A DNA stretch of 64,000 nt from Oscillospiraceae bacterium (lineage in GTDB: Bacteria; Bacillota; Clostridia; Oscillospirales; Oscillospiraceae). The stretch covers positions 53,714 to 117,713 of the forward strand of contig JAAWPV010000079.1 in NCBI GenBank assembly GCA_022800215.1, in the 5' to 3' direction. The notes beneath the pieces were generated by a model. It was not told the DNA's origin and made no database searches. It saw nothing but the letters and a program-made list of their open reading frames with translations. Shown piece by piece: positions 1 to 15,000 of the stretch (positions are counted from its first letter, which is position 1; every line of letters starts with the position of its first letter). A program made the position numbers and the translations under genes.

Positions 1-3000
1 TGACCATCGGGCCGCAGGACCCGCATGTTGGCAGCAATCTTGTCGGGCGCCAGCATAGATACACCGTTGAGAACACTGTTCGTGGCACTCAGATTTCTGG
101 GCCGGTTCACATTGGTGCTCCGGGAAATCGTCAGCTGCGGATCCACCAGACCACGATAGTTGGTACCCCAACCCCAGAGCCGTCCGGCGGCATCGCTGGC
201 GAAGGAGTAGGCCCGGGTAGCCCGGAGACCAGCCGTCTCCGCATAGCCACTGGCCGCGATGGCCACCACAGGAGCGGACCGGAGATCCTCACTGCTGCCC
301 AGTGCGGCGGTAGTATTGGTCTCCGAACCAAGGACCCGCTCGGCATAATAATACACGTTGGTACTACCACCAGCATCGCCCTGGCCCAATTCACTCCGAG
401 AGTTGGAGCCCCAGCCCCAGACCACACCGTTCTTATCCAGAGCCAAGGTGTGATTGCCGCCGGCAGAAATCTTGACAATATCAGTCAGCGCCACGTAGGT
501 ATCAGTCTCACTGTCATAACGCTTGACCTGAATGGGTACGCTGGCAGAGCGCTGGCCGCGGCTGCCCAACTGACCATAGGTGTTGGAGCCCCAAGCCCAA
601 ACCGTACCGTCGCTCTTCAATGCCACAGAGTGGGCGAGACCCACGGAGATCTCCGGGAACACCACGGTATCTTCAGGCATAGAGGCATTGGCGTTGACCA
701 CATTGAGCTTGAAGAAGCCCTGGTTGCCCATCTCGTCCGTCACCACGATGTAAGTAAAGCCGGTGTCAATGGCTGTAATAACGCCAGTTTTGCTATCAAT
801 CGTCGCTACGGATTCATTCTTGGACTCGAAACGCAGCTGAGAAATGTCAGGCTTGTAGACCCTCTGGCCGTAGGCGTTGAAGCCCAGATAACCCAGAATG
901 GCATCCACGTCGATCTCCACAACGGAGCCACTCTTCACTGCAGTAGCCAGAATGGTAGTGGCCGTGTTAGCGATGGTCCCGTCCTCGTTCCACTCAGTGA
1001 CGCTGTCATCCTCAATAATGGTATCGTAATAGATGGTGGCATCCTTACCGTTCACCCGAATGCGGTCCACCTTCAGATAAGAACCACCGCCATTCTCCAG
1101 TACACTGACGGGAGCATATTTCTCAGTGTAAGTGCCATCACCCAACTGACCGTAGGTATTCATACCCCAAGTATAGACGGTACCATGCTCGTTATCATAC
1201 ACCACAGCAGACCGGCCGTAGGGCGCGCCGTTCATACCCATAATATTGTCGATAATGGCGTTGCTGTTTCCATTTCCGGCCTCGCCAGCCCGGACAAAGT
1301 CAGCCACATTGCGGTTACCACCGATGGTCCCGTTGGCCAGTTGACCGCCCTCGTTTTCACCAGCAGACTTCATGCTCTTATCCAGATAACGCACATAGCT
1401 GGCAGGTCCGGCAGAGATAAGGATGGCCACGCTTTCGGCCTTTTCCAGTTCCTCGTCGGTCATTGCGGCAATGGCATCCAGGTACTCCTGGGTGTGCTCA
1501 TAACCGTTGTCGCCAGCCACATAGGTGGTAACACGGCCGTCGCCTGCAAACTTTTCATTGAAGGTAGTATCCACACTGGCGCCATTGGTGGCAGCAGTTA
1601 CATTGACATTGGTCCCCACACCCAACTGGCCTCTGGCATTGGCACCCCATGCATGGACCTTGCCGTTGACGTCGATGGTCAACACACTGTTGGCTCCAGA
1701 CGACAAGGCAATATAGTTGCTGTCACCATCGGCATAAGAAGGTCCTGCGTTGGTCACCTCAGTCGTGCCAAACTGGCCCTGGTCAAACTTACCCGTCCGG
1801 GTATCCTTACCGATACTCAGAACATCACCGCTGCGGGTCAAGATGTGGGTAGTGTTCTGGTCGGCCGAGATGTCATAGGCTTGAGCAGAAGAGGGCAGAC
1901 GTAGCTTCACCGGCCCGCTGGTGTAATTGCTCACCCCAATGGCAGTGTTGGTGATATCCAACTTTCCAAAGCCATAGTTACCCATGCCGTAGACGTTGCC
2001 CTGGCTGTCCAGCAGCAGGGAGTGCGTCTGTCCAGCAGCAATGTCCACAATCTCCGCACCCTCAGGCAGGATATCCTCCAGGGGCAGTACAGTGGGTGTG
2101 GTAAACTCAAGGGTAGAATGGAGCGGATCATTGCTGGGCAAGAATCCAAGCTGTCCGTTCATATTATTGCCCCAAACAAAGACCTTGCTTCCGGTCTCTC
2201 TGGTAGTCAGGGCCAACACGAAATCAGCGCCCACAGCAATCTTCCGCACGGGCAACTCGTCACCCAACAAGACATCCTCGCGGATGCTTACCTGCTGCGG
2301 CGAGGTGGCTTGCTGGACTTCACTGTTCGCGCCCAGACCCAAGCGGCCTCTGACATTGTTACCGAAGGTCCAGACCGTACCATCGTCCCGCAGGACCACA
2401 GTGAAGTCATCGCCAGCAGCTACCTGAGGATAGGCAACACTAGGTGTTTCACCATCCTCGCCAGGCAGCGGCATTACGTTGATCTTCAGGAAGCCATAAT
2501 AGATCTCACCATTCACGACATACTCCGCGATGATGTAGGTCACACCGAAGTTCTCCTCCAACTTCCCACCGCAATTGGCGCACACTCCACCAGACGGGGC
2601 CTCAGTATAGGTCTCGCCGCAAGTCTCGCAGAGGTATGCCACCGCCGTGATCTTCACTGCACCTTCACCATCGTTGTAAACAGCGGAGGTATCAATCTTG
2701 ACCACATTGGGATCAAGGGACCGGAAGGTCACATCGTTCACATTTTCCACGATATTATGGATGGACGCATTGATCAGGTTGAACTCGTTCTCCTTCATAA
2801 GCTGGAACATGGAGGGATCCAGCCACAGGCTTTCGCCCTTGCGGAGATCATACTCGTACTCAGTCAGATCCAGTTCCCGCTTGCCCTCTGTCAGGCCCTC
2901 GATCTCCATCAGGTTCATGGTAAGCAACTTCTTGTGGACGCCCACCTGGCGGGCTCTGGTAATACTGGTCACATCCAGAACACCCAACTGATAGCTGGTG

Positions 3001-6000
3001 TTGTCACCCCAGGCCCAGACAGTGCCGTCCTTCTTAGCCACTATGCTCTGTGCTCCGCCAGCACCCACAGCAAAGACGTCATTCAAGTCACGAGACTCAA
3101 TGACAGTACCCTTACCGCAGTATGCGCAATTCTGGCCCAGACGCTCAGCAAGATTCTCCTCACCGCAGGTATCGCAGATATACTTTACATCATTCTGCTG
3201 CGCTTTCACAGGGGTAGCACTCCCCACAGAGGTGTCATTACCCCAAGTGTAGACCTGGCCGCTAAAGCCCACAGCCGTCATATGGCTGCCGGAAATCGCA
3301 ACCTGGCTCACCCGCTCATCCAGTTCCACCTGAGTGGGCACAGAATGACCGGTGATTTGAATGTTATCGTAATTACCCACGGTACCAGCACCCTGATTGG
3401 TCACAGGTGCATAGTTGGTACCGGTACTTACCGCATTGTTCCCCAACTGGCCATTGCTGTTATCACCGAAGGTCCAGAGGGTTCCATCCCGGCGTATAAC
3501 GGCGGTTACATTGCCACCGGCATAGATCTGCCAGGCATTGTCGATAGCAGCCTGGGTGGGAATCAGCTTAGCGGTCATGTTTGCCCGCACAGAGGGAGGC
3601 GTACCATTCAGCGCCTTGCTGGCGTTGGTGGTAGGCCGGCTGTTACCCAACTGACCATAGCTGTTGTCGCCCCATGTCCAGACGTTTCCGTAACGGTCCA
3701 TAGCCACAATGTGGGCATTACCAGCAGCCACAGCTACAATATCCTTCAGGTAATCATCCTCTACGATACTGTTGTAGGGGAACTCCACCCCGTTGCTGTC
3801 GGCAAAGGTATAGTTTTCATTGAACGTACCAGCCATGACCTGAACAGGCACAGAGGAATAGGCCAGACGCTCCTCACTGGGACTATAGCCGCCCAGAGAG
3901 ATATAATCGTTGCCCTGAAGTACGCCGGGGGCATAGTAAACCAAATCCTCATTGCTGTTGGTCCGGCTCACGCCCAGAACACCTCTCACATTCTGTCCGA
4001 AGGTGTAGACCGATCCATTTTTATCCACCACCACAGAGAAGTTTCTGCCTGCGGCGATGTCCACGATATCTTTCAGGTACACATAGGTCAGATGTCCGGT
4101 GCACTCGATAGTGGCAGTACACGGCTTGCCCTCGCCAGACTCCGTATTACCTGTGGAAGCACTACCGTCTCCGTAAACAGCTCCGCAGACATCACAGACA
4201 TAGGTCACGCCGCTTTGCTTTCCGCTCCGGACCTTTACAGGAGAGTAGACATTGCCAGAGGTCATGGAGTTGCCGATCTGACCATAGGTATCATTACCCC
4301 AAGCGTAGACCTGACCATCCTTAGTCAAGGCCAGCATGTGGTCAGCGCCGGCAGCAATCTTGATGATACCAGTGAGGTAACCCTCGCCCGTTTCATCAAT
4401 GACTTGGGTAGGCGTCTCGCTAAAGGACAGCGGCGCACCGGTGGTACCCAGGCCAACACCCAACTGACCGTTGGTGTTGGTACCCCAGGTCCAAACACTG
4501 CCGTCAGACATAAGGGCGGCAGAGAACCGGTCGCCCGAGACCACCATGGGCGTTGCCACCACGGAAGAGTCACCCACCACTTCGATGATCTCATCGTCAT
4601 CGGTGTGACGGAACTCCACCTCCAGTTGCTTCCACACCCGGTCCAAACGGTCACTGATGGTAATGATAGAAGTGCCAAAACGCTCATCGGTAGCAGGCGT
4701 AGCGATCCAGTCCTCGCCAGTGATGAAATCACCATTCGAAGAAGTCAGGGTGATATCCTCCACCTTGGTAGTCCGGGAGGAGCTGGTATGAAGCAGATTG
4801 GTATAGAAGTGATCGTAACGATAGACAGAATTCTTATCCACCACGAAGGTCTGCCCTTCGGTCAGGACCAGCTTATTGGGCAGGGGGTTCTTTGCGTCAA
4901 AGAGGTTATCGTCATCCGTACCAGTAACTACATCCTCCATATCGGGAACCATCAAAGAGGACATGGAGAAGAGCATGGGAGCAAAGACCATCTCAGAGAG
5001 TTGCTCACCGTCCACCATTTCGTCCGCACCATACACCAACTGTTCAAAGCTGAACATACTCAGCAGTTGGATGGTCTCCTCGGCCACCGTCTCAGGCTCT
5101 TCAGCCAGAGTTGCGGCTAGGCTCTCCGCCAAGCTGATAATGGCGGCAGAGAGTTCCAGGCTGGAGTCGGCACCCACAGGGACAGGGATCAGAGTTTGCT
5201 CATCCTTTACGTTGCTACCTACTTGATAGGCATTGTTGACACCCATAGCGTACAGACCACCGTCGTCGGTAAGGAACACCGAGAAGCTGCTGCCGCCGGA
5301 AATCACGTTTTTACTGGAAACAATGGCGTCAGTGATGGCTGCTCCACCGGTATAGATGGTAGGCAGGTTGGTCCGCTCCTGTGCAGTGTAGGAATTATAA
5401 GTTGAACCCACAGTGCCGTTGCCCAATTGACCCGCATTGTTGCGGCCCCAGACATAGGCCCGGCCATCGGCGGTGACCGCCATGGCGTGGTAATCGCCGG
5501 CAGCGATATACTTCACGTTGGTGAGCTCAGTCATGTCATCCTTTTTCACTGTGCCCACACCGCTGGCGCCAACGCCCTGACCCAACTGGCCGTAAGTGTT
5601 GTTACCAGTGCTGTAAACCTTGCCGTCCGTGCCCAATGCCAAAGTAAAGTCGTTGCCTGCGGCCACAGCAGTATAGGTGCCGCTGAAACCACTGACACTG
5701 CCATTGGTGTTCAGAACTACCACATTGCCATTAAGGGAAATAGACATATCCTTCGCAGTGGTACTACCGCCAGACCAACTACCGCCGGGCGTATACACCT
5801 TGCCATCTCCGTCAATCAACCGATAGGTGCTGCCGCCAGCATAGACTCGGCTGTTAGCACCCATAGCATTGCCATAGGGCTGGGCATAGGCAGTGAAGCC
5901 ATTGCCCCAACGGTAGGTCTGGCCTTCATTATTAACAGCCAAAGCAAAGTTGCTGCCTGCAGCAATATGAACAATATTCCGCAGAACGTAATGGTTCCGG

Positions 6001-9000
6001 TAACTGTCCTCCATGACCACCTGAACAGGAATCATCTGCTTATTACCGGTGGTGCCAACACCCAACTGGCCGTTGGTGTTATCACCCCAGCCCCAGACAG
6101 TACCGTCACCCTTCAGTGCCAATGTAAAGCCGTTGCCCGAAACGATCATGGGCTGTGTGAAGGTGTAGTCCTCCACCGTAACACCGGCATTGGGCTGATC
6201 CTCATAAGGCGTAATGATAATAGTCAGAGTCTGGAACGCACCGCTGGTCTGATCGGTAACGGTAATGACCGCCGTACCCATAGCATCCTTCAAAGGCTGC
6301 ACAGTGTACATGCCGTTCCCTTCTGTAATGGTCACCAGCCAGCTATTAGTAGTCACAGTGATATTGGCCTCATCGGAGATGATGTCATTCAGGCCAAAGA
6401 CATTGAGAGCACCGCTGGCACCAGCCAAAGCTACTTGGATGTTGCTCAGTTCCACAACATCCTGGTTGGTGATGGTTACGCTGTTGCCAGTGACAGGGGT
6501 CCGGCTACCGTCACTCTTCTTTTGGTGGGTAACCGTCATGGTCAGTCCGGCCACACCGTCCACAACGCCCTCAGCAGTCACCAGAGTGGGTATGCTAACG
6601 CTGGCCACCCCGGTTTGGATGCCGAGCTGTCCCTCACTATTATTACCTGTAGTAAGCACATAGCCGTCATTGCGGATGAGGATAGAGTGATCCTCGCCGC
6701 CAGTGATAGCCCGAATCCGGCGTTGGACATCATCCTGCACCGAATAGGGATTGATCATGGCTACGCTCTTGTTGGCCTGAGATCCATCACCCAACTGTCC
6801 ATCCGCATTTTCACCCCAAGCGTAGACCTGACCGTCGCCAGTAATGGCAAAGGAGGTAGTAGCACCTGCCGAGATGGAAACAATACCAGTAATGGGCTCA
6901 GTCACCATGTTGTTAGTAGTCAGAACCTTAGTGGGATAATAGCGAGGCTCCTCATCGCCCACACCCAAACGGCCATAGTAGTTGTAACCCATGGCCCAGA
7001 CATAACCGTCGGAGGTAAGCAGCAGGGTATGTGCATCTCCCGCAGCAATGTCCACCACCCGATGGTCATGACTGAAGGTGTGCAGGCCCTCACTGAAAAT
7101 CTCACGGGCATAGTAGCTGGTCCGGTCATTAGTCCGGCCACGGCCCAGCTGGCCGTAGTCGTTGTCACCCCATGTGTAGACCGCTCCGCCGTAGGTCAGC
7201 GCCACGGCATGACGCCCGCCGGCGGCAATGGCCAGCACGTTGTCCAGTTTATAGGGCGTGTTAGGTCCGCTGAGCTGCTCACTGCTACTGGAGAAGCCCA
7301 GAACCTGAACCGGTGTCAATACATCGTTGGTGCCAGCCACGCCAATCTGATGATAAGCATTGCTGCCCCAAGCCCAGACCTGGCCGTAGTTATCCACCGC
7401 CATACTGAAATCATCGCCGGCAGCCACAGCCCGCAAGTTACCGAAATAGCTGTCCCCGTTCTGAGCTGTCACTGCGGCAGGTTCTTCACCCACATGGGTG
7501 GTTCCCGTGTGGTCGCAAAGACCCACATTCGTGGTATAAATACTGCTGCAAACATCACAGATGTACCCAGTAACCACAGAACCAGTTACCAACCGCTCAG
7601 GCACCAGTCGATTATTCGTATCACCGGTACCCAACTGGCCGTTGGCATTGTAGCCCCAAACCCACAATTGGCCTTGGGTATCCACAGCCAGAGCATGGAG
7701 CCGTCCAGCAGCGATAGACTTAATGCGGATATTACTGTTATCAGTGCCGAATGCCACACGGCCGGGCACGTAGGAGTCACCCGTCACATTGCGGCCCAGC
7801 ATACCATTGGCGCTATCGCCCCAGCTCCAAACGGTGCCGTCACTCTTCAGGACCAGAGTAAAGCCGTCGCCGCCGGCCACCATGGGCATGATATCACCAG
7901 TACCGGAAACCACATTGACAGTGACCATACCAATGGTCTCTACAGCGCCACCCATCACCTGTCCAATCACCACCACGGAAGTTCCGGTAGCACCAGGCAT
8001 GGGGGTCACGATCCCGTTGGCGGAAACACTGATCACATCATCATGGTCCTCGCCGTTAGCAAGAACATAAGTCAAGGTCTCATTCACAGCCGCTTCGGTG
8101 GGATAGTAGGTCAAATTGAAGCCGCTGGGTGTAGTGATGGTCTTGGCAATGTTGCCCAGATCCAGTGTGCTAATATTCGTCACCGTGTAGCTGGTCTGCG
8201 GTGTACGGATAGAGGGCAAATGTCCGATGGTACGGACAGGAAGCTCCTTGGCGCTTTCATTGGTCCGCTCGCCAGTACCCTGCTTGCCGTCACCATCCTT
8301 GTCACCCAACTGGCCATAGTCGTCCTGACCATAGCCATAGACGGAACCATCGCCGTTGATGAACATCACATGGCTGACACCGGCAGAAGCAGCAATCACA
8401 TTAGTGATGACCTCATCCGCCTCCGCACCAGTCAAAATCCCCGCCTCACCAGCTAGAACCTTGGTGAACTGGCTGTCTGCCAAAGTGAAGGTTTGGTCAA
8501 TATAGACCTGGCCCTCAGTGTCCAGCAAAGCCACAGCCTCGCCACGGGCAGTCATCTGGTAGAAGTCCTCCACGGAATCCACCTCAGCGCCCTTGATGAG
8601 GGTAGCATAAATCTCGTTGCGGCCCTGATACCGGCCCCAGACATAGACCTTGTTGACCTGCTTGTCGCCCTCTTTCACACTCTGGAGGGCCATGCTGAAG
8701 ACCGCACCGGCCACAATGGCCACCACATCCGTCAGCGCAGTGTCTTCGTCTATCATGACCTTGCGCAATCTGGTGGAGTCGGTAGTAGTGCCAACACCCA
8801 ACTGACCATTGCTATTCCGTCCGGTAGCCCAAACGGTGCCGTCCCGCTTCAACACGATGGTATGCGCCTCACCGAGAGCCACATCCTGAACACCACTGGT
8901 CCGCAGATCGGTAGCTGTGCGGTACACGCCCAGACCCTGCTTATCTCTTCCGCCACGGCCATCGGCAGTGGAACCCCAGAGATACAGAGTACCATCCTCC

Positions 9001-12000
9001 ATCACGGCAGCAGCATGGCTGTTCTTAGCTGCCACCTTAACCACGCTGTTGATATAGTCACCCAGGTACTCATTGGTCTTCTCATCGGTACCCAAAGGAA
9101 AGTCTGCGCTAGGCGCATTGGTCTTAGTGGTGAAACCCTGAAGCACCGCCACAGGACCCTGAGCCTTTTCGTCCGCAGTACCCAGAATCACGTTCTCCGT
9201 ACTATTGTTACCCAACTGACTGCTGTCGTTCAGGCCCCAACCATAAATCAGGCCACTGTGGGTAATTTTGCCGTCCTCGCCCTTGGTCTCGGTTTCCTTG
9301 AGGACCAACACGAAGCTGTCACCCATAACAATTTGAGTCACGCCAGTCAGGAACCCAGTAGGATCGGTATTATCCCGCACCTGAGTGGGAACAGGAATCA
9401 TGACCTGACGGCGTTCACTACCGCTAGCCAGCAGATCCAGATTGCTGACCCACTGATCATTCCGGCCCCAAGTCCAGACAGTACCGTCAGCCCGGAGAGC
9501 CACGGTAAACTCCTCACCGGCAATGATTGTGGGAACTGTTTGCGCAGAAACAGTTGTGTTTTTCTCCGTGTATTCATTGCCCATGGTCTCCAGCCCGAAG
9601 CCCAGAACAAACTCGGTCCGGTATTCCACGGCGGTATTGTCCTCGTTCATCAGTTCCACGATAATCTCCGTCTTCATGCCCGGCTCCACATAATCCCAGT
9701 TCACCTGAGCTGTGAGCATACTGCCGTTTCTGACAATCGAGGTGATAACTTTTTCGTTGACAGCCCGAACCCGAATACGGTCCTTCTGCTTATTACTCAG
9801 ATAAGCCCATGCAGACTGGATCAGCAGGTTAAAGCCGTCCAGCTTCTCAATCACAACCTGATCCAAATCAATTTGGAACGTCTCTCCAATGTTGCCGTAC
9901 ATGCTAAGCATCAAGTCATGGGGAGCTGAGTAGGTCCGCTCCACTGTTGCAGCATTCAAATCCCGAATTACATTCACCGCGTTGAGCCGCAGAGCGCCGC
10001 TGTTTTCCTGACCAAAGCTGACCTGAGCGGGCGCCAGAGCATATGCCAATTCGTCAGGATAAAGGCCCGTACCCAACTGTCCGTCAGTGTTGTAGCCCCA
10101 GGTCCAGACAGTACCGTCAGACTTGACCACCATAACAGCAGTACCGGACAATGCCAAGCCATAGGTGTTCCAATAAGTAGCATCATCCACACCCTTGACC
10201 ACATCAGTGCGGTTAAAGTTGTCATTGTCCACCCGGTTAAACTGGGTGTTGTCAAAGACGGTATTGTTGTTACCACCGCCCCACTGATAAATCACACCAG
10301 TATTGCTCATCACCGCAGTCAACTTGCCATTGGTAGCTACCTGAACGATGGTTTCATCCTCAGTCAGGCCAGCTGTCTCGGCAGTGATGCTCACCTCCAG
10401 CGGCAATTCGCTGTGGGTCACATCTTGCTGCTGTTTCGGATGCAGCTCATTGTTGGTGTTGTCACCGAACGTATAAACCCGGTCACGCTTGCCTTCACTG
10501 TCAGCGTGGGCAGACAAAAGGATAAGCTGGTCAGCCATGCTGCCTGCGGCGATTTCCAGGACCTGATCCAGGTTGCGGCCCAGATAGGTCTCATCTGCCT
10601 CGTCAGCTTCTGCCATCCGTACCGGCAGCGGTGTCCGCTGAGCGACAGTAGCATGAGTGGTACCACCGCTGGATTCGTTAGAATACATGTAGCTGTAACT
10701 ATTCACCCGCTCCTGGTTGGTAGCAGTCCGGTCTTTCTCGCCCAGGCCGTAATTCCAAGCACCGTTGGTGTAGAATGCGCCCCAGGTCACTACGGTACCA
10801 CTAGCCAGCAAAGCCGCAGAGAAGCCGCGGCCAGCGGCAATCTCTACTACACCGCTGAGATACTGAACCTTGTCATCGTTATTATTCACAAGGCCGCTGC
10901 GTTCCACCCGCACAGGAGTAGTATAGTTGGCCTTCCGGCTCTGAGAACCAATCTGAGAGGTTGCGTTGTTGCCCCACGCCCAGACATTGCCATCCTTATC
11001 CAGCGCCAAGACATGGTCAGTGCCGGCAACGATTGCCACAATGTTACTCAAATAGCCGCTTTCATCATTCTGGGCGCCGGTCAAGACACGAACCGGGAAT
11101 ACCATGTAACTATCCGTAACGCCTGCACCCAAACGGCCACTATTGTTATAGCCCCAACTCCAGAGGGTACCGTCAGCAGCCAAAGCAACCACGAAGTTGT
11201 CACCTGCAGTGATGTCGATGATACCAGTCAAGTAACCGATACCACCAGGGCCACGAACCTGAATGGGACTGACCTCGTAGGTATTATGGCCCACAGTACC
11301 ATCGCCCAACTGGCCATAGGTATTGTTGCCCCAGGTCCAGACAGTACCGTCAGCCTTCAGAGTCACGGCAAAACCCTGATTTTCTCCATTGGTGCCATAA
11401 ACCACCTTGGGAGAAGCAGTTCTGGCCGGAATATTATCCAGCACCGGGATAATCTCCACCCGGATCACTCTGGAAGTATTGGTGTCCATGTGGCGGATCA
11501 GGATGGTGGCAGTGCCGAAGCCTGCACCCTCCTTCTCTGCCGCTTTGATCTTAAAGGTCTTGCTGGCTTCGTCCTTCTCTACCGTCACCACAGAGGTATT
11601 GGAAGAAAGGATCTCGAACTGGTCGAAGTCCAGATTCTGAATCACATCAATGGGATCGTTCTGGGTGCCGAAAGGCCGTATCCGGGCACTAAAGCCAGGA
11701 ACCAAGAACCGCTCCAAATTGGCCGCATTGATGGTCAGGGTGGCGCCCGGTTTGATCTCCAACTTCACGGTGTCCCCGTTGCTTTCCACAAAGTGGTTCA
11801 TAGCACCGTTCATTCTGAGTATGCTGCCGCTCAGGCGATCCTTCTCATCGAAGTCGACCGTCTCTGTTCTAACCAATCCAGTTGTAGGATCAGGTGTGTC
11901 AATGGTGACATCACCCAGATACAGGCTGTTTTCATCCTCAGCGCCCACCCGGACAGGTGTTTCAGCAGAGAGGAATTTGAAGTTGCCCATGGTGGTTCCC

Positions 12001-15000
12001 TTACCGGTGAACTCATTATAACCGCTGCTCAGATCCTTTGCAGTAGCGGTACCCACAGACCAGACCGTACCGTCGGTACGAATAATGGTGGTCCGGGTTT
12101 CGCTGATAGCCAGCGTCATAGCCCGGGTAAAGACCTCCTGACCACCCACGTCGCTGGTCACCTTGTCGGGATAGGACTCGGGCGTAATCACATTGAGGTC
12201 AGTACCATAGTTCACGCTCTCACCCTGGGTAATTACCTTGTAATCGTCAGTATCCATGGCCGTGCCGGCGGTGCTAAACTGGTTATTACCGTTATCCAGA
12301 TTGCCCCAGCCCAGGATATGACCATTTTTGTCCAGAATGGCGGAGGAATTATCCTGGGCGTACAGGGTAGCAAGACCCAGGTCCTCGGTGATAGCATCCA
12401 CAAAGTCGATCTTCACAGGTGCATTGGTGCTTGTCAGGCTGTCATCCTTCATCAGCTGGCTCTTGTTATTGAGACCCCAGCCCCAGAGAGTACCGTCGGA
12501 ACCCAAGGCCAGCACATGGTTATCACCGGCCACAATATCCACGATACCCTGGAGATAGTAAGTGCCGTTGCGCTGCTCGCCGGCTGCCACCTGAGTGGGG
12601 TAGACCCGGTTCTGGTTGCTGCCGATGCCCAGCTCGCCGTTGGTGTTAACACCCCAAGTGTAGACAGTGCCGTCCACCAGCAAGGCAGCCACAAAGGTGT
12701 CGCCGCTGGCGATCTTAGCCACCCGGGCGGTGCGGTTGGGTGTTGCGCCGGTCTCAGCGGCCACCATGGAGGTGTTAGAACCCAGCTTAGTAGCGTACTG
12801 GCCGGTGGCATCACCCAGATGGTCGGTACCACCGGGGCCAAGGACCTGAGTGGCATAAACATGGTACATTGTACTCGGGGTCGTACCGTCGCCGCCCCGC
12901 ATGTACTCGGGGTTGGGAAACTCACGATAACCCGCAGACCTGGTCACCATGTGGCCCGCGACAAAGTTCAAACGGTCGGTATAACCACCGTCATAATAGC
13001 CGCCGTTATTGCCCCAGTAGTAGACATTGCCGGTGGCGCTGAGGGCCACGGCGTAATCCCGGCCGGCAGCGACGGATACGATATTGCGCAGAGGCGCATT
13101 GGAACCCGACGATACCTTGACCGGATAGTACGCGCCGCTATCATGCACAGAATACTCGACCCAATAGTTCGGATAAGGACTGCTATGACACACATAGGCA
13201 TAGTTATAATTTCCGTTGCCCAGCTCGCCATGCTCGTTATAGCCCCAGGAGTAGAGGGTGCCGTCGGCAGCCAGGGCGTAGCTGGTGAAGTCACCGGCAG
13301 CGATGGCCACGATATTCTGAAGGTAACCGGCATTGCCATTTTGCTCACCGCTGCGTACCTGCTGAGGCGAAGTGTAGTTCTGCTGGACGCTGTAGCCCTG
13401 GTCGTCATAGGCACGGGTCATACCGTGATAGCCGGGAGAGGACCAGTTGCTGTAGCGCCATGTGTTGGCGATACCCAGCTGGCCATAGAGGTTGGAGCCC
13501 CAGGCCCAAACGGTGCCATCCTCCCGCAGCACCAGGGTGTGTTCCTTACCGGAAGCTACCATGGGTGTTGCAACGACCTGCATCTCGGTACCATCGAAGG
13601 TCTGGTTGGAATTGCCCCGGACTTCGACCTGAAGGAAGCTCTCGGCCAGAACATAGCTGTTGCTGGTATCCCAGACCCGGACCACCACAGAGGCGGTACC
13701 GTAGTTGCGAAGGCCTGCGCACTCCACGGTGATGACCCAGTCATTGCCGTTCTGCTCGGCCTTAGCCACAACGATATTTTCGTTCATGGAGAAGGCTTCC
13801 ACCTTGCCGATCTCATCACGGAGCCAGACTCTGGGCATGATGCTAGTGCCGGTGTTCTCCAGCCAAGAGTTCACCCGCAGGACCAGCTTCTGTCCCTTGT
13901 CCTCAGGCACCCGGACATCGCCCGCCACCAGACGGACCCGCCAGGCGCTGACGTTAACGTCACCCTCGCCGGAGAAGATCAGTTCGCCTGCGTTATTGAT
14001 GCTGGCGCCATTCAAGGCAGCAGCGATATTTACAGGTTCATCATTCTCATCCAGTTCCATGTAGGCTTCATCGATCCACACATAGCTCTGGTAATGGTAG
14101 CCCGCCAAAACGGGGGCCGCCATATGAGTCACATTGTTGACCGCACCGGAGGTCTGGCTTACCACACCCAACTGACCGTATGTGTTATCACCCCAAGTAA
14201 GGACGTAGCCATATTCCTGGCGATTTTCTTTCTCGTCGCGGCTACTAAGATTCAGCAGCACGGCAGCGTGATTGTAGCCTGCAGCCACCACTCTCACGTC
14301 GGTAAGGTAACCGCTCTGTTCGGTTTGCTTATAACCGGCAGTCAGATCAATATAGTCAGCTGTGCTGTTCAGGTTGGGATCGGCAGTTTCGCCGGCAACC
14401 ACCCGAACAGGATAGAGCTCGTTGCTGCCCATGTTTCCAGTACCCAGCTGACCCACATTATTGAGGCCCCAAGCCACCACGCGCTGGTCGCTAGTCATAG
14501 CTATGGAGTAGCCATCGCCAGCATCCACACGGCGGAGAGTACCAATGCCGCCATCGCCCACATTGGTAGAGCCCAAGGGCACACCAGCGATTTCCATCAC
14601 ACGGCGGGGCAGAAGCGCTCTGGTCACAGTACTATCGCCAATACCCAACTGGCCACTAGCATTGGAACCCCAGGCATAGACTTCCTGCGTGCCATTGGCC
14701 GGGGTCAGAATTGCCACCATGTGGTCCACACCCACTGCCACAGTAGTGACCTGGGTGATGCTGTTGGTGGAACTGGTACTTTCACCCCGCATGACCTGCA
14801 CAGGAATAGGTGCGATTTGCGTAGAGTTCTGGCCCAACTGACCATAGGTATTGTCACCAAACACCCACAGGTCGTTGTTGCCCCGAACCACGGCAGAAGT
14901 ATTGCCGCCAGCCGCGATGAGCAGAGCATCAGAGATAATGCCCTCGCCCAAAGTGCCGCGCACCTCCATAGGCGTGGTATGAATATACAGCCGGGGATCC